A stretch of 61,089 bases of DNA from Deltaproteobacteria bacterium (GCA_016190375.1 JACPQR010000061.1:1-61089), one strand, 5' to 3'. Shown: positions 53,445 to 61,089, numbered from the stretch's first letter. Notes: generated from the sequence alone by a model not told the origin. Made by a program: numbers and translations.

Positions 53445-54497
53445 GTGCGGCCGCGAACGAGACGTTCCGTTGCGTTCGGCGCCGAACGATTGCTGCTTCT
53501 GCTCGTCCTCGTCGCGCTCGCGGCGTGTCAGCGGGGCTGCGACGCCCGCGGCGACGAGTCGCAGGCCTACGAGCCCAAGCGCATCTCGGAGCTTCGCGGA
53601 CCATACAAGGTCATCAACGCCCACGAGCACCTGCAGTCCGTTGAGGTGGCCGAGCGGCTGCTACGCACCATGGACGAGATGAGCGTGGCGAAGACCGTGA
53701 TCCTCGCCGGGTCGCGCAGGACGACGCGCGGCCTGCAGAACGAGTTCGTCGACTACGAGGAGAACAACGCGGCGATGCTCGAGGCGGCGCGCCGATGGCC
53801 CGAGCGGTTCGTCCCCTTCGTGACGATCGACACGGACGATCCCGGCAAGCTCGCGAAGCTCAGGCGCTGGATCGCGCGCGGGGCCAAGGGCGTCAAGCTC
53901 TACAGCGGGCACGGCGAGTTCTACACGCGGCCGCTCGACGCCACCGACATGATGGAGGTCTACGCCTACTGCGAGGAGCACCAGGTCCCGATCCTCTTCC
54001 ACGTCAACGGCGGGCGCTATCTCGACGAATTCGAGCGGGTGCTCCAGGCGCACCCCGACCTGCAGGTCATCTGCCCGCACTTCTGCCTCCTGTCCAACAG
54101 CCCGCGGACGTTCCGCCGCGTCATGGACACCTACCCGCGCCTCTTGACGGACATCTCCTTCGGCATTCCCGCCTTCATGAACGACGGGCTCGAGCGCGTG
54201 AGCGACCACGTCGACCGCTTCCGAGGCCTGATCCTCGCCTACCCCGACCGGATGCTCTGGGGCTCCGACGTCGTCGTAACGCGCCATCGCCGCAAGTCCG
54301 AGACGTTCATGAAGCGTGTCTACGGCGCCTACTTCGCGATGCTCGGCGAGCGCTCCTACTCGTACACGGCCTATGACGCCGACTACCACGTCAAGACCGA
54401 CAACCCCACCGAGCGAAACGGCCTGTACCTGCCGCCGAACGTGCTCAGGCAGATCTACGAGGCCAACTTCCTCCAGGTCGTCACGCCGCGGCCGTGA
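53445..54497 (+). CDS. Exported amidohydrolase-family lipoprotein
   Basis: The protein has 350 residues from the GTG at 53445. A lipoprotein signal (VLVALAAC, Cys28) is followed by an amidohydrolase-2 barrel. Metal-ligand candidates are the HxH motif in INAHEHL, His in ILFHVNGG, His in VICPHFCLL and Asp in LWGSDVV. Members act on aromatic or cyclic carboxylates or amides; the substrate here is unknown. The upstream region contains a 13-bp direct repeat (CGTTGCGTTCGGC at 53418 and 53468) whose second copy lies in the signal-peptide codons. Confidence 0.8.
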   Translation: MRPRTRRSVAFGAERLLLLLVLVALAACQRGCDARGDESQAYEPKRISELRGPYKVINAHEHLQSVEVAERLLRTMDEMSVAKTVILAGSRRTTRGLQNEFVDYEENNAAMLEAARRWPERFVPFVTIDTDDPGKLAKLRRWIARGAKGVKLYSGHGEFYTRPLDATDMMEVYAYCEEHQVPILFHVNGGRYLDEFERVLQAHPDLQVICPHFCLLSNSPRTFRRVMDTYPRLLTDISFGIPAFMNDGLERVSDHVDRFRGLILAYPDRMLWGSDVVVTRHRRKSETFMKRVYGAYFAMLGERSYSYTAYDADYHVKTDNPTERNGLYLPPNVLRQIYEANFLQVVTPRP

Positions 54498-54532
54498 CGG
54501 GGCTCGTGACCGCGACGAGGCGGCCGAGCAAT

Positions 54533-54584
54533 TGGGAGCGTACTCCCATTGACTCATGAGCGTTTGGGAATGCGCTCCCAAACG
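54533..54584. promoter_or_regulatory. Two operator-like dyads, TGGGA-N6-TCCCA
   Basis: Two inverted repeats share the form TGGGA-N6-TCCCA (54533-54548 and 54565-54580). The second extends to CGTTTGGGA/TCCCAAACG with 9-bp arms. Their centres are 32 bp apart, about three helical turns, so both could face the same side of DNA. They resemble LacI-family operators such as TGGGAGCGCTCCCA but with a spacer two bases longer. They lie about 215 bp before the aldo/keto reductase gene. Regulator and target are not identified. Confidence 0.45.
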
Positions 54585-54678
54585 TGCGGATCGAGCGCTG
54601 GGGCAAGCGCATTTTCGGCGCGGCCCCGTGACGGTCATCCCCTTCGCCCGGATGTGCGAGGAGCTCGAGTTGCCGTGA
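54556..54678 (+). CDS. Small open reading frame (40 codons), doubtful
   Basis: An ATG at 54556, inside the dyad region, opens 40 codons ending in TVIPFARMCEELELP. The last part reads like genuine protein, but no ribosome site or family is visible. It may be a leader peptide, a remnant of a larger gene, or chance. Confidence 0.2.
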   Translation: MSVWECAPKRADRALGQAHFRRGPVTVIPFARMCEELELP

Positions 54679-54798
54679 AGCGACCACGCGCTCGGGCCGA
54701 GCGGTGATACGCTGCGCACCGTGGAGCGCCTCTCGGAGGTGAACCGTGCAAGCTACCCGGTGGAGCCCTCCCGGAGTCGCGCGGAGCGTCCCTGACTC

Positions 54799-55611
54799 AT
54801 GCAGCCGCTGGCGAGGCGACAGTTGCCCAGGACACCGTACCGCGTCGCGCCCCTGGGCCTCTCGGGCTCGTTCGGGATCGACGCGGTGTCGGTCGAGCGC
54901 GCCTTCCACGAGCTGGGTCTGAGCTACCTCTTCGTGACCCCGCGCACGCCCGGGATGATCGAGGGCATCCGCAAGCTCGTCCGCGCGGGGCACCGGGACG
55001 AGATCGTGATCGCCTCCGGAGCCCACATCCCGTTCGGCTGGGGGATCGGCCGCGAGTGGGGGCGGATGGCGCGCCTCCTCGGCGTCGACCGGATCGACGT
55101 CTTCCACCTCTTCTGGATCCAGGCGCACTGGTACGTCACCGGCAAGACCTGGAGCGAGATGAGGCGGTTGAAGGAGGAGGGCAAGGCCGGCGCGCTCGCC
55201 GTCTCGAGCCATGATCGGGCCATGGCCCGAGCTCTGGTGGACGAGCTCGGGCTCGACGTGCTCATGGTGCGCTACAACGCCGCGCACAGGGGAGCCGAGA
55301 CGGAGGTCTTCGCGACCCTGGGGGACGACCGCCCGGCCGTGGTCTCCTACACCGCGACACGCTGGGGGAAGCTCCTCCGGCCGGCATCCGGCCTCGGCCC
55401 CATGACCGCGCCCGAGTGCTACCGATTCGCGCTCGGCCACCCGAAGGTCGACGTGGTCCTCTGCGGCGCCAAGAGCTGGGCGGAGATCATCGACGACGTC
55501 GCGGGCGTGGCCGCTGGCCCGCTCGATCCCGCGCGGCTGGAGGAGATCAAGCGATTCGGCGACGCCGTCCGCGCGACGGCGAGGGGTCGAGTCGGTTTCG
55601 GTCGGTCTTGA
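54799..55611 (+). CDS. Aldo/keto reductase family protein
   Basis: The protein has 270 residues. It keeps the barrel pattern of the family: LGLSGSFGID near the start, DRIDVFHLFWI for strand 4, GALAVSSHD for strand 5 and VDVVLCGAKSWAEIIDD near the C-terminus (the phosphate-binding part). The usual catalytic Tyr in the DxxxxY motif is not obvious, since the early segment reads YLFVTPRTPG, so activity is uncertain. It lies downstream of the paired dyads, which may control it. Confidence 0.78.
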   Translation: MQPLARRQLPRTPYRVAPLGLSGSFGIDAVSVERAFHELGLSYLFVTPRTPGMIEGIRKLVRAGHRDEIVIASGAHIPFGWGIGREWGRMARLLGVDRIDVFHLFWIQAHWYVTGKTWSEMRRLKEEGKAGALAVSSHDRAMARALVDELGLDVLMVRYNAAHRGAETEVFATLGDDRPAVVSYTATRWGKLLRPASGLGPMTAPECYRFALGHPKVDVVLCGAKSWAEIIDDVAGVAAGPLDPARLEEIKRFGDAVRATARGRVGFGRS

Positions 55612-55623
55612 GGGCCCCGAGCT

Positions 55624-56529
55624 TCATCGCCGGACCGTCCTGCAGGCGAGCACGCGGACGCCGAGGTCGCCCCCGAGCTCGCGGGCCTCGCCCCTGCATT
55701 CCGCGAGCGTCTCGAAGCAGAAGCCTCGCCTCACCTCTCTCTGGCCGCAAGGTGTCCCGGGCCCGCACGGCGAGGGGACGCGCTCGATCTTCTCGAGACA
55801 GTAGAGCGGCGCGAGGTCTCCGGCCGGGGGTGGGGCCGGTGGAGCGGCCACCGTGGTGCATTCGGCGTCGTGCCCGCACCCGGATGCAGTGCACGACCAG
55901 CCTTCCTCGCAGCCGGTGAAGCGACAGCCGCAGGAGTCGGGCCAGGCCTCGAGCGCCGCCTGACCGATCCTCGGCCTCGGGAGGCAGTCGCCCGCGCGAC
56001 TGACCTCGACGCCGCGCTCTCCGCCCAGCGATCGCGCGCGGGTCTCACGGCACTCCCGCTCCGTCGCCTCGCAGGTCTCCTCCTCGCTCCAGACCTGCGT
56101 GCGCCAAACCCTCGACCGCGCCCGGAAGCAGAAGCGAGCCTCGAGCCCGCAGGCCTCTGGCGGCGGCCGGTAGCAGCAGCGCGACGTGTCGAGGCGGCAG
56201 TCGGCGGTGCACACGACCGGCCCGCCCTTCTGGCCAAGCTCCTCGCAGGTCTGGATCCGGTCCGATGCCGGGTCGCACTGCTCCTCCCAGGCGAAGGTGC
56301 ACGCCTGGATCGAGTCACCCGTGCCGGGAGCGGGCTCGGGCCTCCGGCAGGGCGCGACCACCTCGCAGCGAGTCACCTCTCCGTCTCCGCATCTCGCCGG
56401 CCCGCACTCGGCCGTCCAGGGAGGCGCCTCATGGCGCGCCACGACCGGCGCGGCCACTCGCTCCCGCGTGGCGGGGCCCGGGCCGCAGGCGAGAGGAACG
56501 AGCGTGAGCACGAGGAGCCGCGCGGGCAT
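55624..56529 (-). CDS. Cys-rich lipoprotein, function unknown
   Basis: The protein has 301 residues from the ATG at 56529. The lipobox is VPLAC (Cys15). The mature protein has more than twenty-five Cys, many in pairs such as CGPARCGDGEVTRC, CRLDTSRCC and CGCRFTGCEEGWSCTASGCG. Two related modules ending in CFRAR.../CFETLAECR may be repeats. It is expected to be a disulfide-stabilised surface protein. No catalytic motif is visible. It is convergent with the aldo/keto reductase gene. Confidence 0.75.
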   Translation of the reverse strand: MPARLLVLTLVPLACGPGPATRERVAAPVVARHEAPPWTAECGPARCGDGEVTRCEVVAPCRRPEPAPGTGDSIQACTFAWEEQCDPASDRIQTCEELGQKGGPVVCTADCRLDTSRCCYRPPPEACGLEARFCFRARSRVWRTQVWSEEETCEATERECRETRARSLGGERGVEVSRAGDCLPRPRIGQAALEAWPDSCGCRFTGCEEGWSCTASGCGHDAECTTVAAPPAPPPAGDLAPLYCLEKIERVPSPCGPGTPCGQREVRRGFCFETLAECRGEARELGGDLGVRVLACRTVRR

Positions 56530-56775
56530 GGCCTGCTCGCAGACGCGAGGGGAGGGCAGCGTATTCATCGAGGCCCTTCGGCCGCAACTTCTCCGGCGGC
56601 GCCGGCGGCCCGCGAACGCCGCTGTGCTCGCGGTCGGAGCATGAGAGACTTCCGGGCGGTGCAGACCCAGCCACAGCCGGGAGAGGTGCTCGGGGGCCGC
56701 TTCCGGAGGCTTCTTGCACGCGCAGCCAACGGAAAGCGCGGCGACTCCTTCCGGCTCGACCGCACCTGTGGTGCA

Positions 56776-57114
56776 ATGGCAGCCGTGCAGTTCCGATGCG
56801 CGCGCTGCGATCTGCTCTTCGACGCCGACCGGGCCCGCTGCCCGAGGTGCATGCGACAGAGCACGGTGCGCCCCGCCGACGCGCCAGAGCGCGAGCCAGG
56901 CGCTCCGCCGCGACGGTGGAGCTGGTCCGCCTTCGCTCTTCGGTTCGTGGCCGGGGCGACCCTCTTCTGGCTCCTGACCATGAACGAACGTCTCCTGTCG
57001 ACCCGCGTCGAGGGAGGCTTGCGCGTCTACGCGGTCGTCCTGGGCGGGCTCTTGCTGGCGCTCGCGTGGGGCCTGCTTCCGCGTCTCGATCCGACCCGCC
57101 GGCGCTCCCGCTGA
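56776..57114 (+). CDS. Zinc-ribbon membrane protein
   Basis: The protein has 112 residues from the ATG at 56776. An N-terminal zinc ribbon has Cys8, Cys11, Cys22 and Cys25 (CARC...CPRC). Two transmembrane helices follow (about 52-68 and 83-102). An in-frame ATG at 56641 would add 45 residues without recognisable features. Function unknown; such small proteins are common in Myxococcota. Confidence 0.65.
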   Translation: MAAVQFRCARCDLLFDADRARCPRCMRQSTVRPADAPEREPGAPPRRWSWSAFALRFVAGATLFWLLTMNERLLSTRVEGGLRVYAVVLGGLLLALAWGLLPRLDPTRRRSR

Positions 57115-57132
57115 GCCCGGGCGGCGGGCCCT

Positions 57133-57780
57133 TCAGCTTCGCGCGCGCCTGACGACCGAAGGGTCCAAGGGAACGCTCGGCGCGAGCCGCGGGTGGGCTT
57201 CGGGCGCGCCAGTCACGATCCTGAGCGGGATGACCCCCGCCCAGCAGCCGTCTTCCTCCTCGACGTCCGCCGGCGGCCCTGTTCGGGCCTTCGCGGACGC
57301 CTCGGCGATCGCCATCGCGAGGACGAGCGTGCCGTTCAGATCGGCTTCGGTCGGGCCGCCCACCTCGGCCGCCCGACCCGGCACGAAATGCTCGAGGATC
57401 GCCGCAAGGCCATCCCGCTTCTCCCCGGGGCTCACGACCTCTCGCGCGACGCCGAAGAGCACCACCGAGCGGTAGTTCACCGAGTGCTTGGAGGCCGTTC
57501 GGCCCAGCACCAGCCCGTCGACGACGGACACGGTTACGCAGGCCTGTGCGCCCGACCGCAGGGCTCCGAGCATGCGGCTCCCGGGAGCGCCGTGCAGATA
57601 GAGCTGGTCTCCGAGTCGCCCGTAGCTCATGGGCAGCACGTATGGCTGGCCGCCCAGGGCGACACCGACGTGGCAGACGAGTCCCTCGTCTAGGATCGCG
57701 TACACGAGCGCGCGGTCGTGCGATCCGCGTTGCGGGCGCCGCGAGAGCTTCGTCCTCGGAGTGGGGCCGAGAGGTTCCAT
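57133..57780 (-). CDS. Pyridoxamine 5'-phosphate oxidase-like (NimA-type) flavoprotein
   Basis: The protein has 215 residues, a split-barrel FMN-binding fold. The N-terminal ALVYAILDEGLVCHVGVALG and PYVLPMSYGRLGDQLYLHG are characteristic of the NimA/5-nitroimidazole-reductase-like branch, as are SVNYRSVVLFG and REVVSPGEK. It probably binds FMN and reduces a small molecule; the substrate is unknown. It is a single gene, in the cytoplasm. Confidence 0.85.
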   Translation of the reverse strand: MEPLGPTPRTKLSRRPQRGSHDRALVYAILDEGLVCHVGVALGGQPYVLPMSYGRLGDQLYLHGAPGSRMLGALRSGAQACVTVSVVDGLVLGRTASKHSVNYRSVVLFGVAREVVSPGEKRDGLAAILEHFVPGRAAEVGGPTEADLNGTLVLAMAIAEASAKARTGPPADVEEEDGCWAGVIPLRIVTGAPEAHPRLAPSVPLDPSVVRRARS

Positions 57781-57898
57781 GGTGCGAGGAGTCTACTCCG
57801 ACCATCGAGTGACCCGCCGCGACGCTCGCGCTATCTTCTGCGAGCAGTGCCTCCCCGGATCGACGACGACCTCATCCCGGTGGGCACGAGGTGATCAC

Positions 57899-57967
57899 AT
57901 GAGGGTCGAGATCGTCTCGGTCGTGAGCTCGAGGGGTGTTCGCATCCCGAAGGCGGTCCTGGAGTGA
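57899..57967 (+). pseudogene. Truncated AbrB/MazE-type antitoxin fragment
   Basis: The 22 codons end at a TGA. The segment SSRGVRIPKAVLE is the conserved core of AbrB/MazE antitoxins, but the rest of the DNA-binding fold is missing after the stop. The stop overlaps the next small frame (GTGA), so the fragment and the following frame may derive from one decayed antitoxin gene. Confidence 0.5.
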
Positions 57968-58059
57968 TCCTCGATCTGGCGATTGGAAGCCTGGCGGGGA
58001 TCCCGGAACGCGAGCGGCGTGAGCTGCTCCGCAAGCTCGGCGCCGAGGACGACGAATGA
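57964..58059 (+). CDS. Small frame preceding the PIN toxin, possible antitoxin remnant
   Basis: A 31-residue frame starts at GTG and contains IGSLAGIPERERRELLRKLGAED, a plausible helical toxin-binding tail. It overlaps both neighbours by 4 nt (GTGA and ATGA), the typical coupling of toxin-antitoxin genes. It may be the surviving C-terminal part of the antitoxin, made separately. Confidence 0.4.
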   Translation: MILDLAIGSLAGIPERERRELLRKLGAEDDE

Positions 58060-58492
58060 CGGACGAGGGGGCCATCCTCGACTCCGAGACCCTGTCCGAG
58101 CTCTCGCGCGGGAATCCGACCGTGCTCGCGCGCGCGGGGAGCTACCTCGAGGGCCACGGACGCTTGACCATCACGGCCGTGAGCGTCTTCGAGCGCCTTC
58201 GCGGCTTTCACGCGGCCATTCGCGCGGGCAAGCCCTACGAGGACCACCTCCGCAGCTTCGAGGCGCTCGTCGGGAGCTCGATCGTCCTTCCCTTCGATGG
58301 CGCCGCGGGCGACTGTGCAGCGCGGACCTGGGCCGCCCTCGGAAGGAGAAGCCGTCGGGCACTGGGCGACATCTCGATCGCCGCGATCGCGATCACTCGC
58401 GGTCTGCCTCTGGTGACGCGCAACCGCCGCGACTTCGGACCGATCGCGACCTGGGCGTCGGGGATCTCGCGCTCATCGACTGGACCAAGTGA
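58056..58492 (+). pseudogene. VapC-like PIN toxin with a C-terminal frameshift
   Basis: The PIN domain starts at the ATG at 58056 with LDSETLSELSRG (Asp9), Glu in VSVFERLRGF, GDISIAAIAI and LVTRNRRDFG; all acidic positions remain. Near 58450 the expected ending (GVGDLALIDWTK, stop at 58490-58492) lies in another frame, so a one-base deletion has occurred. Without correction the frame would run on to 58763 through the start of the next lipoprotein gene, adding about 100 unrelated residues. The catalytic core might still fold. Confidence 0.6.
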
Positions 58493-58540
58493 GAAGGCTC
58501 GGTTGACGGCAAGTGGCGCTCTCGGCGACGATCGAGGCCC

Positions 58541-59725
58541 ATGGCTCTGCCCAGCCGTCGTGGCCGCGCCCTGGCGCTCGCGATCGCCGTCGCGCTTGCC
58601 TGCGGGTGTAGGACTGAGCGGCAGAGCCAGCTCGTCGTGGTGGTCCAGAGCGACATGCGTGTGCCCGAGGAGCTCGACGGGTTCAGGGTGCGCGTCACCG
58701 GCGGGGAGCTCGAGGAAGGCCCCCCGTTCGAGCGCGAGTTCACTCTGGGTCCGGGCGGCGTGACGCTGCCGGCCGACTTCGGCGTCGTGCCGCGGGGAGG
58801 CGACGTCCGGCGACGCGTGACGGTCGCCGTCGACGCGCTCGAGGGCGGCCAGACGCTCTTTTCGACCCGCGCGATCACGACGTTCGTCGCGCACCGGTGG
58901 CTGCGACTGGACATCTTCCTCGCGTACGACTGCGTCGAGCGGGCCGCCCTGTGCGAGCCGGAGCAGACCTGTCGGCTCGAGGGCTGCGTTCCGCCCGAGA
59001 TCGACGATCTCCCGGAGTTCGACCCCGGCGAGCCGCTCGGGTGGGACGCGGGACGGCGGCCGGCCTGCGAGCCAGGCGCGCCGGAGCCGAACGGATGCGA
59101 CGCCGGCGGCCTCGACTCCGGCCTCGACTCCGGTCTCGACTCGGGGATCGACTCCGGCGTCGACTCGGGCACGGATTCGGGCGTGGATTCCGGCGTGGAC
59201 TCGGGGGCCGGTCCGCTGGTGGTGCGTCAGGGCGGAGTGGAGCTCTTCGCCGAGCCGGTCAGCGCTCCGGAGTCCAGCGTGGCCTACTACGACTACGAGC
59301 CCTGCGGAGGACGCACGGGCTTCGAGGCGCCGGGCCGCGCGACGCTGTTCGTCTACGAGGACTCGAACACGGGCTCGAGGTCGCTGATCTTCACCCTCAG
59401 CTCGCAGGACGCCCAGGACGGCCAGGCCGAGGTGAACGTGACGGGCTTCGGACCCGGCGATCCCGTGATCTTCTCCGACGACAATCCCGACGGGTGCGAG
59501 GGAAACCCCACCGAGCTCGTCTCGCTCGGTGGCGGGCAGGTCCACGGCGACTTCAGGTGGCGAACCCACTCGGACGGAGGCGTCCTCGCCCTCGAGTGCC
59601 CCGGGGCGGTCACCTTCACGATCTCCAACACGTCCGGCATCGACGAGCTCGTCTACGTCCAGGGCGACGGTGAGCTCGCCGCGCTCGATCTCGCCAGTCC
59701 GGTCGAGATCGAATGCGTCGAGTAG
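58541..59725 (+). CDS. Lipoprotein with DSG repeats
   Basis: The protein has 394 residues. The signal peptide carries a possible lipobox at Cys21 or Cys23 (ALACGC). Residues 30-130 form a beta-rich domain, followed by a short Cys-rich stretch (CVERAALCEPEQTCRLEGC). About residues 190-225 are tandem tetrapeptides (L/V/I/T)DSG, coded by 12-bp units at 59107-59210. The last 170 residues form a second beta-rich domain with paired Cys. It is expected on the cell surface, the DSG repeat acting as a flexible stalk. Function unknown. Confidence 0.78.
   Translation: MALPSRRGRALALAIAVALACGCRTERQSQLVVVVQSDMRVPEELDGFRVRVTGGELEEGPPFEREFTLGPGGVTLPADFGVVPRGGDVRRRVTVAVDALEGGQTLFSTRAITTFVAHRWLRLDIFLAYDCVERAALCEPEQTCRLEGCVPPEIDDLPEFDPGEPLGWDAGRRPACEPGAPEPNGCDAGGLDSGLDSGLDSGIDSGVDSGTDSGVDSGVDSGAGPLVVRQGGVELFAEPVSAPESSVAYYDYEPCGGRTGFEAPGRATLFVYEDSNTGSRSLIFTLSSQDAQDGQAEVNVTGFGPGDPVIFSDDNPDGCEGNPTELVSLGGGQVHGDFRWRTHSDGGVLALECPGAVTFTISNTSGIDELVYVQGDGELAALDLASPVEIECVE
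59107..59210 (+). repeat. 12-bp coding repeat (DSG tetrapeptides)
   Basis: Eight imperfect 12-bp units encode xDSG, with x being Leu, Ile, Val or Thr. The units vary at third positions (GACTCC, GACTCG, GATTCG, GATTCC), so the array is not recent but may still change length by slippage. Confidence 0.8.
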
Positions 59726-59728
59726 CGC

Positions 59729-59848
59729 TCAGAGGCCGAAGCCCGCGAAGAGCGCCTGCCAGAAGGTGAACGGCTCGACGACGATGCCGGCCGTCAGGTC
59801 CCAGCGAGCGTGCGGCGTCGCGGCGCCCTCGGTGCGCACGCGTTTTCC
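59729..59848 (-). pseudogene. 3' remnant of a gene on the minus strand
   Basis: The last about 40 codons read RTEGAATPHARWDLTAGIVV, then EPFTFWQALFAGFGL, then stop, and look like a real protein C-terminus. Upstream the frame runs into a terminator-like hairpin and repeats with no start. The family is not recognised. It is best read as a gene cut off by insertion or deletion. Confidence 0.4.
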
Positions 59849-59859
59849 CGGATCGGAGG

Positions 59860-59932
59860 AACCGCCAGAGCGCCAACAGCCGCCAAGATCCGGTCTCCTT
59901 GCGGCTGATGGCGCCCTGGCGGTTTGCTTTTT
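59860..59932 (+). terminator. Strong hairpin followed by a T-run
   Basis: Arms of about 26 nt (59860-59886 and 59899-59924) begin with AACCGCCAG and end with CTGGCGGTT, with a few mismatches. They are followed by GCTTTTTCC. On the plus strand this is a good intrinsic terminator for the DSG lipoprotein gene, although 134 bases beyond its stop. Confidence 0.6.
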
Positions 59933-59963
59933 CCGGGCAAACCCGACCACTACCTGATTCCGC

Positions 59964-60209
59964 CTATTTCGGAGGCGGGCCCGCCGGGCTTCGTGCGCGT
60001 CCCCTTGGACCGCCCCGAACAGATCGCGCGGTTGTCCCTGGAAGACCACTGATTTCGGGTACTTAGAAGCCGGGTGCGTGTCCCCTTCGGGCCCCTTCGG
60101 GCCCGCCGAGCTTCGTGCGTGTCCCCCTGGACCGCCCCGAACAGATCGCGCGGTTGCCCCTGGAAGATCAGTGATTTAGCGTATTTCGGAGGCGGGTGCG
60201 TGTCCCCTT
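59964..60209. repeat. Two 111-bp direct repeats (mobile repeat-like element)
   Basis: Copies at 59977-60087 and 60099-60209 share the same borders, GGGCCCGCCG...GTGCGTGTCCCCTT, and most internal bases, with a centre-to-centre distance of 122 bp. A further partial border (TATTTCGGAGGCGGG) precedes the first copy. Neither copy contains a gene. Repeats ending in GGTGCGTGTCCCC are reminiscent of small mobilised elements, but no transposase is nearby. Confidence 0.7.
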
Positions 60210-60242
60210 TCCGGTCGGTGCTCGCTGCGTAGGTTGCGGGGC

Positions 60243-61089
60243 ATGGAGAAGCGAGCGCCGGATGATCTGAGCTTGTTCGAGGAGAGCGCGCCGCGGCTGG
60301 CGCTCCTCGCTTCGATCGTCGAGTCCTCGGATGACGCGATCATGGCGAAGAACCTCGACGGGATCATCACGAGCTGGAACCCCGCGGCGGAGAGGATGTA
60401 CGGCTACACGGCCGCGGAGATCGTCGGCAGGCCGGTCTCGCTCCTCACCCACCCGGAGCACCGAGACGAGATGGTCGACATCCTGGCGCGGATCCGGCGG
60501 GGAGAGCGGATCGAGCACTACGAGACGACGCGGGTCCGCAAGGACGGGAGCACGGTCGCCGTCTCGCTCACCGTCTCTCCGATACACGATCACCGCGGAC
60601 GGGTCGTCGGCGCCTCGTCGATCGCCCGCGACATCACCGAGCGCAAGCGCGTCGACGAGCAGGCTCGCGCGACCTCCCAGTACGCGCGCAGCCTCATCGA
60701 GGCGAGCCTGGACCCGCTGGTCACGATCAGCCCCGACGGAAAGATCACCGACGTCAACGACGCGACCGTCAAGGTGACCGGAGTCGCTCGCAAGGACCTC
60801 ATCGGGACGGACTTCTCGACCTACTTCACCGAGCCGGAGAAGGCGCGGGAGGGGTACCGCGAGGCGTTCTCCAAGGGCTCCGTCACCGACTACCCGCTCA
60901 CGATCCGCCACAGGGTCGGGCGGGTCACGGACGTCCTGTACAACGCCACCGTGTACAGGGACCCGCAGGGCAAGCCCCTCGGCGTCTTCGCCGCGGCGCG
61001 CGACGTCACCGCGCAGAAGCAGGCCTCCCAGTACGCGCGAAGCCTGATCGAGGCCAGCCTCGACCCGCTCGTCACGATCAGTCCCGAAG
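60243..61089 (+). CDS. Multi-PAS sensor protein (start only; runs off the window)
   Basis: The first 282 codons are present, with the end beyond 61089. PAS domain 1 (about 18-135) has SSDDAIMAKNLDGIITSWN, GYTAAEIVG and DITERKR (PAC). PAS domain 2 (about 148-258) starts SQYARSLIEASLDPLVTISP and ends DVTAQK. A third copy begins at about residue 260 and is nearly identical to the start of the second, also at DNA level. No membrane helix is seen, so it is probably a cytoplasmic hybrid kinase or regulator; the output domain is outside the window. Confidence 0.8.
   Translation, partial: MEKRAPDDLSLFEESAPRLALLASIVESSDDAIMAKNLDGIITSWNPAAERMYGYTAAEIVGRPVSLLTHPEHRDEMVDILARIRRGERIEHYETTRVRKDGSTVAVSLTVSPIHDHRGRVVGASSIARDITERKRVDEQARATSQYARSLIEASLDPLVTISPDGKITDVNDATVKVTGVARKDLIGTDFSTYFTEPEKAREGYREAFSKGSVTDYPLTIRHRVGRVTDVLYNATVYRDPQGKPLGVFAAARDVTAQKQASQYARSLIEASLDPLVTISPE

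Noticed and set aside
58056..58763. PIN toxin read as a 235-residue protein
   Set aside because: The last 100 residues are low-complexity and overlap the start of a good lipoprotein gene, while the natural PIN ending is found in a neighbouring frame.
1..61089. tRNA, rRNA, integrase and prophage genes
   Set aside because: No cloverleaf ends, rRNA segments or recombinase motifs were recognised by eye; a tRNAscan or Rfam search could still find small RNAs.

Overview
The window is about 61 kb of very GC-rich bacterial DNA, densely packed with genes and without tRNA, rRNA or CRISPR arrays. The gene content points to a member of the Myxococcota (former Deltaproteobacteria). It has a secreted FG-GAP protein with a MYXO-CTERM-like tail, a lipoprotein with a CGDG-type myxococcal disulfide repeat, several Cys-rich lipoproteins, a DUF4388/TPR protein, FHA-GGDEF and PilZ proteins, and very large TPR proteins. 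The taxon is inferred from these families; no marker gene was compared.

Layout. 1-17.9 kb: a TPR/cyclic-nucleotide-binding protein, a membrane-anchored subtilase, a thioredoxin-rhodanese fusion, a gpsA-histidine kinase-response regulator operon, the FG-GAP protein, a GT-C-type membrane protein, a vapBC pair and lon. 18-26.5 kb: an operon of a 1653-residue TPR protein, an HDOD protein and a double-length 6-phosphofructokinase that closely resembles animal and fungal PFK. 26.6-36.6 kb: scarred toxin-antitoxin remains, an exported DUF151 protein, Uma2, and envelope-glycan genes (GT2, two methyltransferases, two multi-spanning glycosyltransferase-like proteins), with an AbrB-PIN pair. 36.6-44.3 kb: a repeat-rich gap with an inverted partial copy of a four-helix-bundle gene, an epimerase-acyltransferase operon, FHA-GGDEF, a PBP transpeptidase, PilZ and a Phd-PIN pair. 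44.3-53.3 kb: argS-SPOR on the minus strand, divergent from a respiratory complex I operon on the plus strand. 53.3-61.1 kb: an exported amidohydrolase, a region with paired dyads, an aldo/keto reductase, Cys-rich and DSG-repeat lipoproteins, a decayed AbrB-PIN locus, a repeat element and the start of a multi-PAS sensor.

The most unusual part is the complex I operon, nuoA-B-C-D-(Cys-rich lipoprotein)-H-I. nuoH is preceded in frame by a lipoprotein signal, an Ig-like segment and a PDZ domain of about 240 residues. nuoI carries a C-terminal RnfB-type Fe-S domain and a long Ala/Pro-rich tail. The genes are joined by 4-base overlaps (nuoC to nuoH), so the extra lipoprotein and the periplasmic extension are made together with the core subunits. 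nuoE, F, G and J-N are not in the window.

Five toxin-antitoxin loci with PIN toxins, from intact to deletion scars, lie scattered through the window. They pair with RHH, AbrB or Phd antitoxins.
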